Shown here: positions 1-7,486 of the stretch, one piece after another
Layout: each line of letters starts with the position of its first letter
Position numbering within the stretch: position 1 is the first letter of the stretch
Source: Cladopsammia gracilis
Taxonomy: Eukaryota > Cnidaria > Anthozoa > Scleractinia > Dendrophylliidae
DNA length: 64,000 bases
Assembly (NCBI GenBank): GCA_022457155.1
Contig: JAJGOT010000205.1
Span: 517,001-581,000 of the forward strand
Direction of reading: 5' to 3'
Made by a program: the position numbers and the translations under genes
Notes under the pieces: model-generated
What the model was told of the DNA's origin: nothing
Database searches by the model: none
What the model saw: the letters and a program-made list of their open reading frames with translations, nothing else

Positions 1-921
1 GGAGGTCAAGCCGTAATAATGATCCTCGTGTTTCAAGAGAAACAGGTAACGTTGGTCGGCGCGTTTCTCGCCTTGTCCAAAGATCACTTGGTAACCCACA
101 TCGGCGCTGAGGACTTTGATGTAATAGTCCGGCAACACGATTTGGAATTGATGGAGGGCTCCCAACCCGCAAGGCCCTTCGGGAACGCGAGCCAAAGCGT
201 GCAAAGCCTTGGCCAATCGGGTTTGACCCGGACCACCTTGTTTCAAGGATGCGTAGCCAAGCTCCGGCGTCCGTCGACGCGGGGGAAGTTCGTCGGCCCA
301 CGCTTGCATGGTGACGAGAGCCCGAGCGCAGCACAACTCGTCCCGATTTTTGATTTTGACGACGCACCTTTTCTTTTCGAGAAAGGTCAGGATGGGTACG
401 TTGCCCGGGGTGGCTTCCTTTCGACGACCGCTGCCCCGTCCGGGATCCTTCACGGTGGTGATTTGCACTTTCAAACGATCGTCCGCTCTGAATTGTTCGT
501 TCGAGTTCAATTTCTCTGCCATTTTTTGCAAGAGGAGGGTGACCCGTTGACTCTGTTCGCGCCATTCCCGCACCGGCACGTGAAACGATTGAAAGGCGTG
601 CAGAAAGCTGGGATGTTGCATGGTAAACAACACGTGATCGTCGTCGGTTAACTGTTCCTCCTCCAATTGGCGATCGATGGCCCGACGCAACGCCTGTTCG
701 AGTTCGTAACCCACATCGTATTGTGGGGGTTGTAAGAGTTCCGTGCGAGCGTGGAGGGTGGCATCGAACACGCGACGACGTAACCCAAACCTTTGCACGC
801 GTCGATCCGTGCCCGGGGTGAGTCGAAACTCAAAGAGGTGGCCCCGGTTGCTCTCTTCCGCGGCTTCCATGGCCTCCAACAAGACGTCGTCGTCCAATTC
901 TTCCTCCTCGCGGTCGGCCAT
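1..921 (-). CDS. Protein-primed family-B DNA polymerase, N-terminal part (adintovirus/Polinton), cut by window edge
   Basis: An uninterrupted minus-strand frame runs from the ATG at 921 to the left edge (307 codons, no stop). The start is acidic (a run of E and D), followed by a FEFRL...RFGLR segment. Near residues 182-195 comes KIKNRDELCCARAL, which with a later VPEGPCG segment is characteristic of the N-terminal region of Maverick/adintovirus PolB. The 3'-5' exonuclease and polymerase motifs would lie left of the window. The role is replication of the linear viral genome, by family inference. The ATG lies 11 nt after the stop of the small cysteine-rich gene on the same strand, so the two probably share a transcript. 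No break is visible in this part. Confidence 0.85.
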   Translation of the reverse strand, partial: MADREEEELDDDVLLEAMEAAEESNRGHLFEFRLTPGTDRRVQRFGLRRRVFDATLHARTELLQPPQYDVGYELEQALRRAIDRQLEEEQLTDDDHVLFTMQHPSFLHAFQSFHVPVREWREQSQRVTLLLQKMAEKLNSNEQFRADDRLKVQITTVKDPGRGSGRRKEATPGNVPILTFLEKKRCVVKIKNRDELCCARALVTMQAWADELPPRRRTPELGYASLKQGGPGQTRLAKALHALARVPEGPCGLGALHQFQIVLPDYYIKVLSADVGYQVIFGQGEKRADQRYLFLLKHEDHYYGLTS

Positions 922-932
922 TTTGAAGGGTT

Positions 933-1160
933 TTAACACTCGACGAAGAGGACTAGGAAAAACAACTTGTCCCGATCGGCGAGGTTGAACAGGGTTCTAC
1001 AGCACCGACACAAATGGAGTTGCCGCGAGTTGAACCGTCGGCGTTTGGCTTCCTTGACGTCACGCACGAATAGGGTGATGGTTTCCCCTCGATAGGTCTG
1101 CAATAGGGTCAATGGATCTCTTCTCCTGATGCGAGAGACGCGACAGTGAAAGCACTCCAT
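933..1160 (-). CDS. Small cysteine-rich protein (75 aa), unknown function
   Basis: This 75-aa protein starts at the first ATG downstream of a minus-strand TATA box (GTATAATA, 1204-1197). It opens MECFHC (CxxC) and carries a second cysteine cluster LCRCCR about residues 51-56, with an Arg/Lys-rich middle, suggesting a small zinc-binding protein. The segment ITLFV...LCRCCRTL resembles the modules of the right-end spliced gene (FV..., LCQHCLR), though the first module Cys is missing. Its promoter is the inverted copy of the one driving that gene, so a common origin is possible but unproven. It lies directly upstream of the polymerase gene. Confidence 0.6.
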   Translation of the reverse strand: MECFHCRVSRIRRRDPLTLLQTYRGETITLFVRDVKEAKRRRFNSRQLHLCRCCRTLFNLADRDKLFFLVLFVEC

Positions 1161-1192
1161 GCGTAAAAGGTCGTCGTCGAGCGGTACCCGCC

Positions 1193-1288
1193 CTCTTATT
1201 ATACTCTCGAGGAGAAGGACAATGCATGCTTGGGAAGGAACGGGGTACCCATGGGGGGGTATGGGTCTTGATTTTTCACTCGCCCCAG
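1193..1288. repeat. Left copy of inverted duplicated divergent promoter
   Basis: These ~96 bp match the reverse complement of 15495-15589 at roughly 90% by eye, including an unbroken core with GGAACGGGGTACCCATGG. The left copy carries the minus-strand TATA (1204-1197) at one edge. The plus-strand TATA (TATATAAA, 1316-1323) lies just outside the other edge. It sits between the small cysteine-rich gene (minus) and the RING gene (plus) and acts, by inference, as their shared control region. It is an internal repeat, not the element terminus, because PolB continues to its left. Confidence 0.8.
1197..1204 (-). promoter_or_regulatory. TATA box of small cysteine-rich gene
   Basis: GTATAATA on the minus strand, 37 nt upstream of the ATG at 1160; the same sequence drives the modular gene at 15579. 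Confidence 0.6.
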
Positions 1289-1315
1289 ATCCCGGCCGGG
1301 AGGTGCGCGGGGATC

Positions 1316-1323
1316 TATATAAA
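1316..1323 (+). promoter_or_regulatory. TATA box of RING gene
   Basis: TATATAAA lies 47 nt upstream of the ATG at 1370, consistent with a short 5' UTR. Confidence 0.65.
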
Positions 1324-1369
1324 GGCCGAGGGCTTGGCTTCAAACTCACACCAAAAACCAACAGTCAAG

Positions 1370-1726
1370 ATGATGTCAGTCGACGGCCATGTTGATATTT
1401 TTTCTGTGGATATGGAAGGAGAGAGTGAAAGACCTGAGGGAAAGAAGAAGAAAGAGAAGGAGGAAGATCGAAAGTGTGTCATCTGTTTGGAAGAAAGAAA
1501 ATTGACTGTGAGAGAGTTTACCAAGAGGGACGGGACGCTGGCCAGGCAGTTTGTCCGTGTGCGGGCGCACAAGTTCTTTTGTTGTAGCGGGTGGGTACAC
1601 ACCACGTGTATGTTGAAGTGGGTGCAAGAGAACGGGCGACTGGTGACGCTATTCAAGTGCCCTCACTGCCGTGCCCTGGGGTGTGATCTGGAGGAAATGG
1701 AAGCTTTTCGGGAAGGAGAACTTTAA
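1370..1726 (+). CDS. RING/RING-CH-type zinc-finger protein (118 aa)
   Basis: The start is the first ATG after the TATA box at 1316. After an acidic then Lys-rich N-terminus (KKKKEKEEDRK, residues 25-35) the protein has CVIC (36-39), CC (71-72), WVHTTC (75-80) and CPHC (97-100). That is a CxxC...C...HxxC...CxxC pattern of a RING or RING-CH finger with a WVHTTCMLKW core. Such domains bind E2 enzymes and act as ubiquitin ligases, so a role in redirecting host ubiquitination is likely but inferred. There is no membrane segment, unlike MARCH-type viral ligases. It is convergent with the SLOG gene. Confidence 0.75.
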   Translation: MMSVDGHVDIFSVDMEGESERPEGKKKKEKEEDRKCVICLEERKLTVREFTKRDGTLARQFVRVRAHKFFCCSGWVHTTCMLKWVQENGRLVTLFKCPHCRALGCDLEEMEAFREGEL

Positions 1727-1940
1727 AAAAAAAAAACAGAAAGACACTGAAAGAAACATTTATTTTCAAGAAACATTTATTTCATTTCAAAGAACATTTT
1801 AATTTTATTTTACAAGAAACAGTTTAAAAACGTGTATTTTTCTTTGGCAATTCAAAATAAACAAAGTTCTGGTTCAAACTGTCATTTGCAGTGTTCTCAT
1901 TGTCTCACGGGGTGGGTGTCAAACAATAATCATCAAAGTG
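1727..1940. terminator. Convergent poly(A) region of RING and SLOG genes
   Basis: AT-rich spacer between two convergent genes. TTTATT copies near 1758 and 1776 read as AATAAA on the minus strand, and an AATAAA near 1855 on the plus strand. No other gene is seen here. Confidence 0.55.
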
Positions 1941-2540
1941 TCAATGCAGTGATTGTAGACAGCCCACGGTGCGCTCGAATAATCCGGCAAGGGCCTCTTT
2001 CCATCGGGGGTAATTGTCCACATAGCGGGAACCCACAATGGCACTCTGGGTGTGTAAGAGCGGAAAATTGCCGTTCCCCATCGCGTGAAACGTGGCGGTG
2101 CCATAGTTGTACTTGTACCATCGCGATTTCTCCAGGTCGTAGGCAAAGATCTGCCGATGCAATTGCTTGGCATATTCCACGGTCCACCCCGTCCCTCCTT
2201 TCATCTGTTTATGGTTGAAGGTAAAGAACCCAAACGCGTAGACGCTGCCGGCCCGTGCCGCAATGTGAAAGTTGCGTTTCAAATATTCGGCCGTGATGGC
2301 GTTGGAAACCCCTTTTCCCAATCGAGTCTGGGCCGTGATAAAGTAACTGTCGGCTCGGTTCAATTCTTCTTCCGTCAAGGGGGTGATGGTTTGACGGCGA
2401 GGGTGATGGGGTCCAATCACCACGTCCAAATGAGTCCCGAAATGGAGGGCTTGACGTTCCGCCTCGGCGTCCACGCCCGGTGCTCCACCCGTGATGATGG
2501 TGTAGTCGTTCAAAACGGGAATGTCCATGGCCATCGACAT
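1941..2540 (-). CDS. SLOG/DprA-like Rossmann-fold nucleotide-binding protein (199 aa)
   Basis: The ATG at 2540 is the first after the TATA-like box at 2614-2604. Residues 13-24 read YTIITGGAPGVD, the glycine-rich loop typical of SLOG (SMF/DprA-LOG) folds; it is followed by Asp/Glu-rich helices, LKRNFHIAARAGSVYAFG and GGTGWTVEYA. This GG...GVD plus GGTGWTV layout matches nucleotide- or nucleotide-derivative-binding SLOG proteins. The substrate is unknown: a role in nucleotide signalling or DNA handling is inference. The upstream exonuclease gene ends at this gene's TATA-like box. Confidence 0.65.
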   Translation of the reverse strand: MSMAMDIPVLNDYTIITGGAPGVDAEAERQALHFGTHLDVVIGPHHPRRQTITPLTEEELNRADSYFITAQTRLGKGVSNAITAEYLKRNFHIAARAGSVYAFGFFTFNHKQMKGGTGWTVEYAKQLHRQIFAYDLEKSRWYKYNYGTATFHAMGNGNFPLLHTQSAIVGSRYVDNYPRWKEALAGLFERTVGCLQSLH

Positions 2541-2603
2541 GATGAGGAGCGCTCTTGAAAAGAAATCAACGCAAAAATGAGTCCGAGCCGGGGCAAGCGG
2601 GGT

Positions 2604-2614
2604 CTTTTTATTTA
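2604..2614 (-). promoter_or_regulatory. TATA-like box overlapping the exonuclease stop codon
   Basis: TAAATAAAAAG on the minus strand; its first three bases are the TAA stop of the upstream gene (2614-2612). The ATG at 2540 follows after 63 nt. Confidence 0.5.
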
Positions 2615-3197
2615 GACCGTCGTCGACTTTGTCCACACGGGACGGTTGGCGGACCAATGGAATCTGTACGTGGACTGATACGTCATCCCGCATTGTCGTC
2701 GCATCCAATCCACGAAATGATGGCATTCGACTTGCGGGCAATGATGACGTAGGGGGTCGGCGTGAAAACCGCAACCTTCCACGCGATCCAAGCGTTTCAT
2801 TTTACGAAACGGGGGACACCCGTAAGTTTCGAGATCGAGGTGGGGGATGCCGAGTCGATCCAAGAGATCTTGTTCCACGTGCCCCCCTTTGAAGGCCACC
2901 GTATCTCGTTCGTCGGTGCGGAATCGTTCGTACAGAGCTCGGATTTGCACGTCCAAGAGTCGGTGGGGGTAAGGCGCGGCGGCGGGGGGTGGTTGAAAGT
3001 GGAGTCCGTGAATGTTGCGCATGACCCAACGGGCGGTGATCTTTTCCTTGTCCGACAACTGAGCGTACTCGATGGGGAGATGGTAATGCACGACGCCCGA
3101 ATGCTGTCGCGTCCAATCGCAGTACCCCATTGCGACAGAGAAAACATCCCTGGATTTGGAACCCTTCCAGGTCGATGCAAACGCATACCTTTTCCAT
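2612..3197 (-). pseudogene. DEDD-type exonuclease-like protein, one frameshift
   Basis: The ATG at 3197 follows a TATA box (CTATAAAAA near 3253). The first frame gives VCVCIDLEGFQIQ, a DxEGFQ start typical of a DEDD exonuclease-like family seen in invertebrate viral elements. About residue 17 the sensible frame changes at a GGG run (minus strand, 3150-3148). The second frame continues with MGYCDW, HYHLP, WVMRNIHGLHF, FKGGHVEQDLLDRLG, LDLETYGCPPF and a Cys/His-rich C-terminus, ending at 2612. The family fold is RNase H-like and would act in replication or repair. The net shift is one extra base; it may be real decay or a sequencing slip. Confidence 0.6.
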
Positions 3198-3245
3198 GTT
3201 GCTTGTTTTTGTTCGTTTGAATACGTGCGAGGGAAGGGGGTGTGG

Positions 3246-3254
3246 TTTTTATAG
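3246..3254 (-). promoter_or_regulatory. TATA box of exonuclease gene
   Basis: CTATAAAAA on the minus strand, 49 nt before the ATG at 3197. Confidence 0.6.
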
Positions 3255-3374
3255 AGACTGGCAGGTGGGGTGGTGGTGGGATTATGTTTTAGCCAATCAA
3301 ACGAGGCCACGTCACGAGGAGGCCGGCCAATCGGATACGACCACGTCACGCTACAGGGGGTCGTGGACTTGGCA

Positions 3375-3380
3375 TTTAAG
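3375..3380 (+). promoter_or_regulatory. TATA-like element (TTTAAG) of GRF zinc-finger gene
   Basis: CATTTAAGG lies 63 nt before the ATG at 3443. The 3200-3380 spacer is otherwise a divergent promoter region with CCACGTCACG-type repeats near 3308 and 3338. Confidence 0.4.
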
Positions 3381-3442
3381 GCGTGACGCATTCTCTCTCG
3401 CCCTCTTTTTCGTTCCAGTTACTGTTGTCGAGAAGAAAAAAG

Positions 3443-4786
3443 ATGAGTATGAGTCGAGTACCCACGCAACCGACTCCTGTCGCTGCACCTAAAAAACGCA
3501 AAAACCCCACCGACTCCAATGCCAACCCAAAGAGGAAGAAAGTGAACAAGGAGAAACGTTTGAGCAAGAAAGAAATGGCGGCCTTGAATCTTCCCGTGGA
3601 GGTCTTACCACCACCGTTCCCCTCTGAAGAACAAGAAGACGATACTGTCACCATAACGGTACCACAATCCAAAGAGCTCGAGTCAGCCATGGAAGCCATC
3701 TTTGGGATTCAACCTACGAATGGTGACACTTCCACCGGGGAAATGGTCCTCAAGAGTATCGCCAAAATAAAGGCACTGGAGGATAGACTGAATGGGGGCC
3801 CCGAAAAGCAACCTCTCCAAGATCCCCCTGTTTCCGATTCGCCTCCCTTGTTGACCGAGGAAGAAGAGAACGAGGCGGATGCGTTTCTGGCGAGCCTTTG
3901 CAAAGACCCGGCTCTTTCCACCCTGGTGGACGCGACCACGCAGACGGACCCTCCACCTCAGTCCCCCGTCGTCGTCACCGATTTGTCGTGCCCCATTCAC
4001 GAGTGGGAACCCTTGTGCCCGGGCAGTTGCGGGGACTTTTCTTACGAACGTTGCGGTCACGAGGGATGTCTGGTGTTCATTCCCACCCGTCACTTGGACA
4101 CGATGTTGAAAGAATTGAAAGACCATCTTCACCCCGCCCTGAAAGCCCAGTGGTCTTCCTTGCGTTGCGACTGCGGGTTGAGACCGAGAATGAAACTGAG
4201 TTTGTCCCCCAACAATTACCAAAAGGTGTTCCTGACCTGCGGCGTCAACCAGAAAGGCGTGGAACAGTTTGGTAAAGAACGCTGTGGGTATTTCCAGTGG
4301 ATCCATTGGAAACCTCGCGTCAAGAAAGAGGCGTACGACCCCGTGCCGTGGACCTCTTGGGAACCGCCCCAGGTCGACAAAGAAAGAGAGCCAGAAAGAG
4401 AGCCAGAGATTCCCCGGTGGAACAAGTTTTGGCGAGGAGGGTTCGTGGTGGCGGGAACGAAGAACACCATTGCCTATCCCGAAGAATTCAGAAATTTGAG
4501 TTCTCGCCCTTACCTGAAGGAGGCGTACGAGATGATGAAACAGTTTCCCCCCAAAATGAAAAAGATCGTTTACGTGCAGGCCTTGTGGCGGTACCTGAAA
4601 GAGGAAGACCCTTCGTTGGAGATGTTGAAGGACGTGCAGTGGTTGAAAGACAAGTACGTGCCCGACGAGCCGACCCCCACCTTTGACTATTGGATGCGTA
4701 GAGCTGCCGAGAGGTTGGCCAGAGCCGCGGAAGAGTCACCCCGTGGCAAGTACAAATACGTGTCAGACGGGATTGGATCGTTTTGA
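3443..4786 (+). CDS. GRF-type zinc-finger protein (447 aa)
   Basis: The ATG at 3443 is the first after the promoter. Residues 16-43 are Lys/Arg-rich (KKRK, KRKK) and look like nuclear-localisation signals. Residues ~60-180 are acidic, proline-rich and low in structure. Residues 183-209 contain CPIHEW...CPGSC...CGHEGC. Residues 242-289 contain CDCG...SPNNYQKVFLTC...RCGYFQWIHW, a clear GRF finger, a fold that binds single-stranded nucleic acid. The C-terminus is helical and charged. The protein likely works in replication or late transcription, but family knowledge gives only nucleic-acid binding. The gene reads toward the integrase. Confidence 0.65.
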   Translation: MSMSRVPTQPTPVAAPKKRKNPTDSNANPKRKKVNKEKRLSKKEMAALNLPVEVLPPPFPSEEQEDDTVTITVPQSKELESAMEAIFGIQPTNGDTSTGEMVLKSIAKIKALEDRLNGGPEKQPLQDPPVSDSPPLLTEEEENEADAFLASLCKDPALSTLVDATTQTDPPPQSPVVVTDLSCPIHEWEPLCPGSCGDFSYERCGHEGCLVFIPTRHLDTMLKELKDHLHPALKAQWSSLRCDCGLRPRMKLSLSPNNYQKVFLTCGVNQKGVEQFGKERCGYFQWIHWKPRVKKEAYDPVPWTSWEPPQVDKEREPEREPEIPRWNKFWRGGFVVAGTKNTIAYPEEFRNLSSRPYLKEAYEMMKQFPPKMKKIVYVQALWRYLKEEDPSLEMLKDVQWLKDKYVPDEPTPTFDYWMRRAAERLARAAEESPRGKYKYVSDGIGSF

Positions 4787-4829
4787 ACATTGCTTTTCTA
4801 CATGTAAAAAATATGATCTTGTTTGGTTG

Positions 4830-4895
4830 ATTAAAAAAAAACATGTTGTTGTCAAGAACATTCACGGTGTGGTTGTCTTTTGTTAACGATAAAAG
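4830..4895 (+). promoter_or_regulatory. Poly(A) signal of GRF gene and TATA-like box of integrase gene
   Basis: ATTAAA at 4830 follows the GRF stop; GATAAAAG at 4888-4895 lies 57 nt before the integrase ATG at 4952. Confidence 0.45.
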
Positions 4896-4951
4896 TCCCC
4901 TTCCCTCCTCCCCTTTTGTTATGAGTGCTTCGGATCCCATCGGCGAACGAC

Positions 4952-6034
4952 ATGGCCCCGCGTGCCAAATCCCAAAAAAAGCGAGCCTCGGTCAGTTGGG
5001 GAGAGGTTTACGAATCCCCCGAGAAAAAAGGCAGTTTGGGGGGCGTGCAACGATTTGCCCAGCAGACGGGATTGCCTCTGGCACGGGCCAAACGCGTCTT
5101 GGAAGGGCTCTTGAGTTATACCCTGCACAAACCGCGTCGGAAACGGTTTCCCACCACCCCCGTGATCGTGTTTGCCCGCGACGAACAATGGGTGGCCGAT
5201 TTGGTGGACGTGTCGGCCTTGAAGAAATGGAATAAGGGGTACCGCTACATTTTGACCGTCATCGACGTCTTGTCCAAGTACGCGTGGGCGGTGCCTTTGA
5301 AGAACAAGACCGGTAAAGCCGTGACGGAAGCCTTTGCCTCGATTTTGCGAGGCAGCAAAGGACGACAACCCTTGCGGTTGCAAACGGACGACGGGACAGA
5401 ATTTTACAACCGGACCTTCCAAACGTTTCTGAAAGAGCGAGGAATTGCGCTCTTTTCCACGCGCGGGGATAGCAAAGCCGCCGTGGTGGAACGATGGAAT
5501 CGCACGTTGAAGGAACGCATGTACCGCATGTTCACCGCCCTGAATACGCTCCGGTACGAGGATCGGTTGCCGCTGTTGGTCCGAGGGTACAACGCCACCC
5601 CGCATCGAAGTATTGGCCTGCCCCCGAACCAAGTGACCCGCGCCAACGAACGCACCGTGTGGGATCGCTTGTACGAGAAACGGCTTCGACGGCGGAAACG
5701 CCCGACATTGAAGGTGGGAGATCGCGTTCGACTCAACAAGAAACATCGTCCTTTCCAAAAGGGGTATTTGCCCGGATGGACGGAAGAAGTGTTCATCGTG
5801 CAACGCGCCCGAGGAGGCCCCGTGCCCACCTACAAGATCCAAGAATGGGACGGAACGCCCGTGGAAGGGACTTTTTACAAAGAAGATGTGCAAAAAGTCG
5901 AGGTGCCGGACGATGCCGTGTTTCGGGTGGAAAAAGTGCTTCGACAACGAGGACGGAACGTGTTGGTGCGTTGGAAGGGGTGGCCCAGCAAATACGATAG
6001 TTGGATCCCCAAACGCCATATGACCTCGCTATAA
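4952..6034 (+). CDS. Retroviral-like DDE integrase with C-terminal chromodomain (360 aa)
   Basis: This is the adintovirus/Polinton integrase. An upstream GTG could extend the frame, but the ATG at 4952 is the natural start. N-terminal residues ~18-66 have the GSLGGVQRF and YTLHKPRRKRF segments of this family. The catalytic core has D83 (WVADLVD), D146 (LQTDDGTEF) and E180 (KAAVVERWNRTLKERM). A basic SH3-like region follows (KVGDRVRLNKKHRPFQKGY). Residues ~323-354 are a chromodomain (FRVEKVL...VLVRWKGWPSKYDSWIP), which would guide insertion to methylated-histone chromatin. All catalytic residues are present. The stop TAA lies within TATAAA (6030-6035), the next gene's promoter. Confidence 0.95.
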   Translation: MAPRAKSQKKRASVSWGEVYESPEKKGSLGGVQRFAQQTGLPLARAKRVLEGLLSYTLHKPRRKRFPTTPVIVFARDEQWVADLVDVSALKKWNKGYRYILTVIDVLSKYAWAVPLKNKTGKAVTEAFASILRGSKGRQPLRLQTDDGTEFYNRTFQTFLKERGIALFSTRGDSKAAVVERWNRTLKERMYRMFTALNTLRYEDRLPLLVRGYNATPHRSIGLPPNQVTRANERTVWDRLYEKRLRRRKRPTLKVGDRVRLNKKHRPFQKGYLPGWTEEVFIVQRARGGPVPTYKIQEWDGTPVEGTFYKEDVQKVEVPDDAVFRVEKVLRQRGRNVLVRWKGWPSKYDSWIPKRHMTSL

Positions 6035-6035
6035 A
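6030..6035 (+). promoter_or_regulatory. TATA box of penton gene, containing the integrase stop
   Basis: TATAAA; bases 6032-6034 are the integrase stop codon. The penton ATG at 6089 follows after 53 nt. Confidence 0.7.
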
Positions 6036-6088
6036 GAGGGGCATCGCACACCCAGACTGGCTACGAAGTCGTTGTCGTCGTCGACGTC

Positions 6089-7111
6089 ATGAATCGCGTG
6101 GTGCTCCTGAGCGATGTCTCGCCGGAATTTCCCAACAACACCCCGGATGCGTTCAAGGTACGATTGGCGGAACCGCTGGCGTTGGATGGGGATTGGGAAG
6201 TGGGGTTGCTGTCCCTCTCCACCCCCGATAGCGGACGGGCATTGACACACGTCGCCGGGCTCGAGAAGGATGTCATGTTTGTGCTGGCTTACACCCTGGT
6301 GGATACCCTCGATCAACCGACCCTTCACAGTTACATGATCAACGGCGATCATTTGCAAGACGAGCAATTCATCAAGAATGGGGTGGACATGATGGCCTCC
6401 ATGATTCGACTCTTTGAGCGGGAAGCCTTTGCCCAAACGCAAGCACTGGGACGTCGTTTGGAGAAGGTCCGTCGACCCACCTTTCATTGGGAAGGCCCGT
6501 CCTTGGTCGTGGAACATAAACTGTTGGAGCACATCAAACCCGTTCCCAGCAACCCCGTACCCGGCATTCGATTGATGGTGAATAAAAAGTTGGCGGTGGG
6601 CATGGGGTGGTTGAACGCCGAGGGGACGGCACTGGGGGAAAATCTTCACTATTCCCTCCCGTTTCAAGAATCCAAGCAGTCCTTCTTTTTTATCAAGGAC
6701 ACGGAACTGGGCACGACCAAGATAGACGAGACAACGGAAACGCCCATCCTCTGGCACGCGAACCGAGGGTACCTGTCTCTCTCGCTGACCGTGAATTGGC
6801 ACTTTGTGAATCTCAACGATGCCTTTGCCGAGTACGTGGGGAGTACGGGACGACGCTTCTTCGTGTACACGGATCTGGTGGAAAGCAATCGGATGGGCGG
6901 TCAACTCCACCCCTTGATTCGAGAAGCGCATTTTCCCAAAAGCGGAGAAGGGGTGCAGTTCTTTGAACCCTTGCACATCCAATGGGTCCCCTTACGACGC
7001 CCCTGGATCGATATCGTCGAAGTGCAACTGGCCGACCCGACCGGGACCTTGGCAAAAATGAAAAAAGGCCAAACGGTCGCCACCTTCTCGTTCCGCAAGG
7101 TGACGGTATAA
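6089..7111 (+). CDS. Penton-like minor capsid protein (340 aa)
   Basis: The N-terminus (FPNNTPDAFKVRL, then LAEPLALDGDWEVGLLSLS) matches the pattern of Polinton/adintovirus penton proteins, which form the single-jelly-roll vertex capsomers. Length and position before the MCP fit. The remainder is beta-rich with no cysteine cluster or membrane segment. The gene has its own TATA box and ends in a TATA box (7107-7114). The frame is intact. Confidence 0.75.
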   Translation: MNRVVLLSDVSPEFPNNTPDAFKVRLAEPLALDGDWEVGLLSLSTPDSGRALTHVAGLEKDVMFVLAYTLVDTLDQPTLHSYMINGDHLQDEQFIKNGVDMMASMIRLFEREAFAQTQALGRRLEKVRRPTFHWEGPSLVVEHKLLEHIKPVPSNPVPGIRLMVNKKLAVGMGWLNAEGTALGENLHYSLPFQESKQSFFFIKDTELGTTKIDETTETPILWHANRGYLSLSLTVNWHFVNLNDAFAEYVGSTGRRFFVYTDLVESNRMGGQLHPLIREAHFPKSGEGVQFFEPLHIQWVPLRRPWIDIVEVQLADPTGTLAKMKKGQTVATFSFRKVTV

Positions 7112-7114
7112 AAA
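7107..7114 (+). promoter_or_regulatory. TATA box containing the penton stop codon
   Basis: TATAAAAA with TAA (7109-7111) as the penton stop; the ATG at 7158 follows. Confidence 0.65.
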
Positions 7115-7157
7115 AGCCAGCCCTCCCACCCTCCCTCGTCGATCCTCGAGTGTCGTC

Positions 7158-7442
7158 ATGTTGGGTGGCAGTTTAACGCGTTATCATCCCCCCTCGACGA
7201 GAACGGGGACGGGACAAGGCGGAGGTGCCTTCATGCAAGATTTGATCAAATTGGCCACCCCGTTGCTCGCGTCGTCGTTGCGCGAAGGAAAAGCGTCGCT
7301 GGATCGAGGTCAATCGTGGAAACAGGCGGGAAAAGCGGTGTTTGGCGCCTTGGGACGAGGGGTGAAACGAAAAGCCCTGACGAGCAAGCAAGGGATCTAT
7401 AAAAAAGCGGCGAAACGAGCCCGAGACATTTTTGGCGAGTGA
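7158..7442 (+). CDS. Small basic virion-core-like protein (94 aa)
   Basis: It has a Gly/Thr-rich N-terminus (GTGQGGGAF), a hydrophobic-amphipathic stretch (MQDLIKLATPLLASSL, residues ~26-41) and a basic C-terminus with KRKALTSK and KKAAKRARDIFGE. Size, charge and position between penton and MCP suit a core or membrane-lytic precursor comparable to adenovirus pVI/pX, but there is no clear homology by eye. Confidence 0.6.
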   Translation: MLGGSLTRYHPPSTRTGTGQGGGAFMQDLIKLATPLLASSLREGKASLDRGQSWKQAGKAVFGALGRGVKRKALTSKQGIYKKAAKRARDIFGE

Positions 7443-7486
7443 AGACAGAAACATTAAAGAAACAAAAAACTAGCAGCAGCACCACC

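Noticed and set aside
369..377. Apparent frameshift in the polymerase at an A-rich stretch
   Set aside because: Recounting the codons from the ATG at 921 shows one continuous frame through the KIKNRDELCC segment.
19..651. Plus-strand open frame of 210 codons at the left edge
   Set aside because: It is the shadow of the polymerase gene on the minus strand, which has clear family motifs.
1193..1288. Terminal inverted repeat of the Polinton
   Set aside because: The copies are internal: PolB continues to the left and the modular gene lies to the right, so they are duplicated promoters.
4843..5235. Alternative frame starting ATGAGTGCT just before the integrase
   Set aside because: It has no domain and overlaps the integrase, whose frame is well supported.
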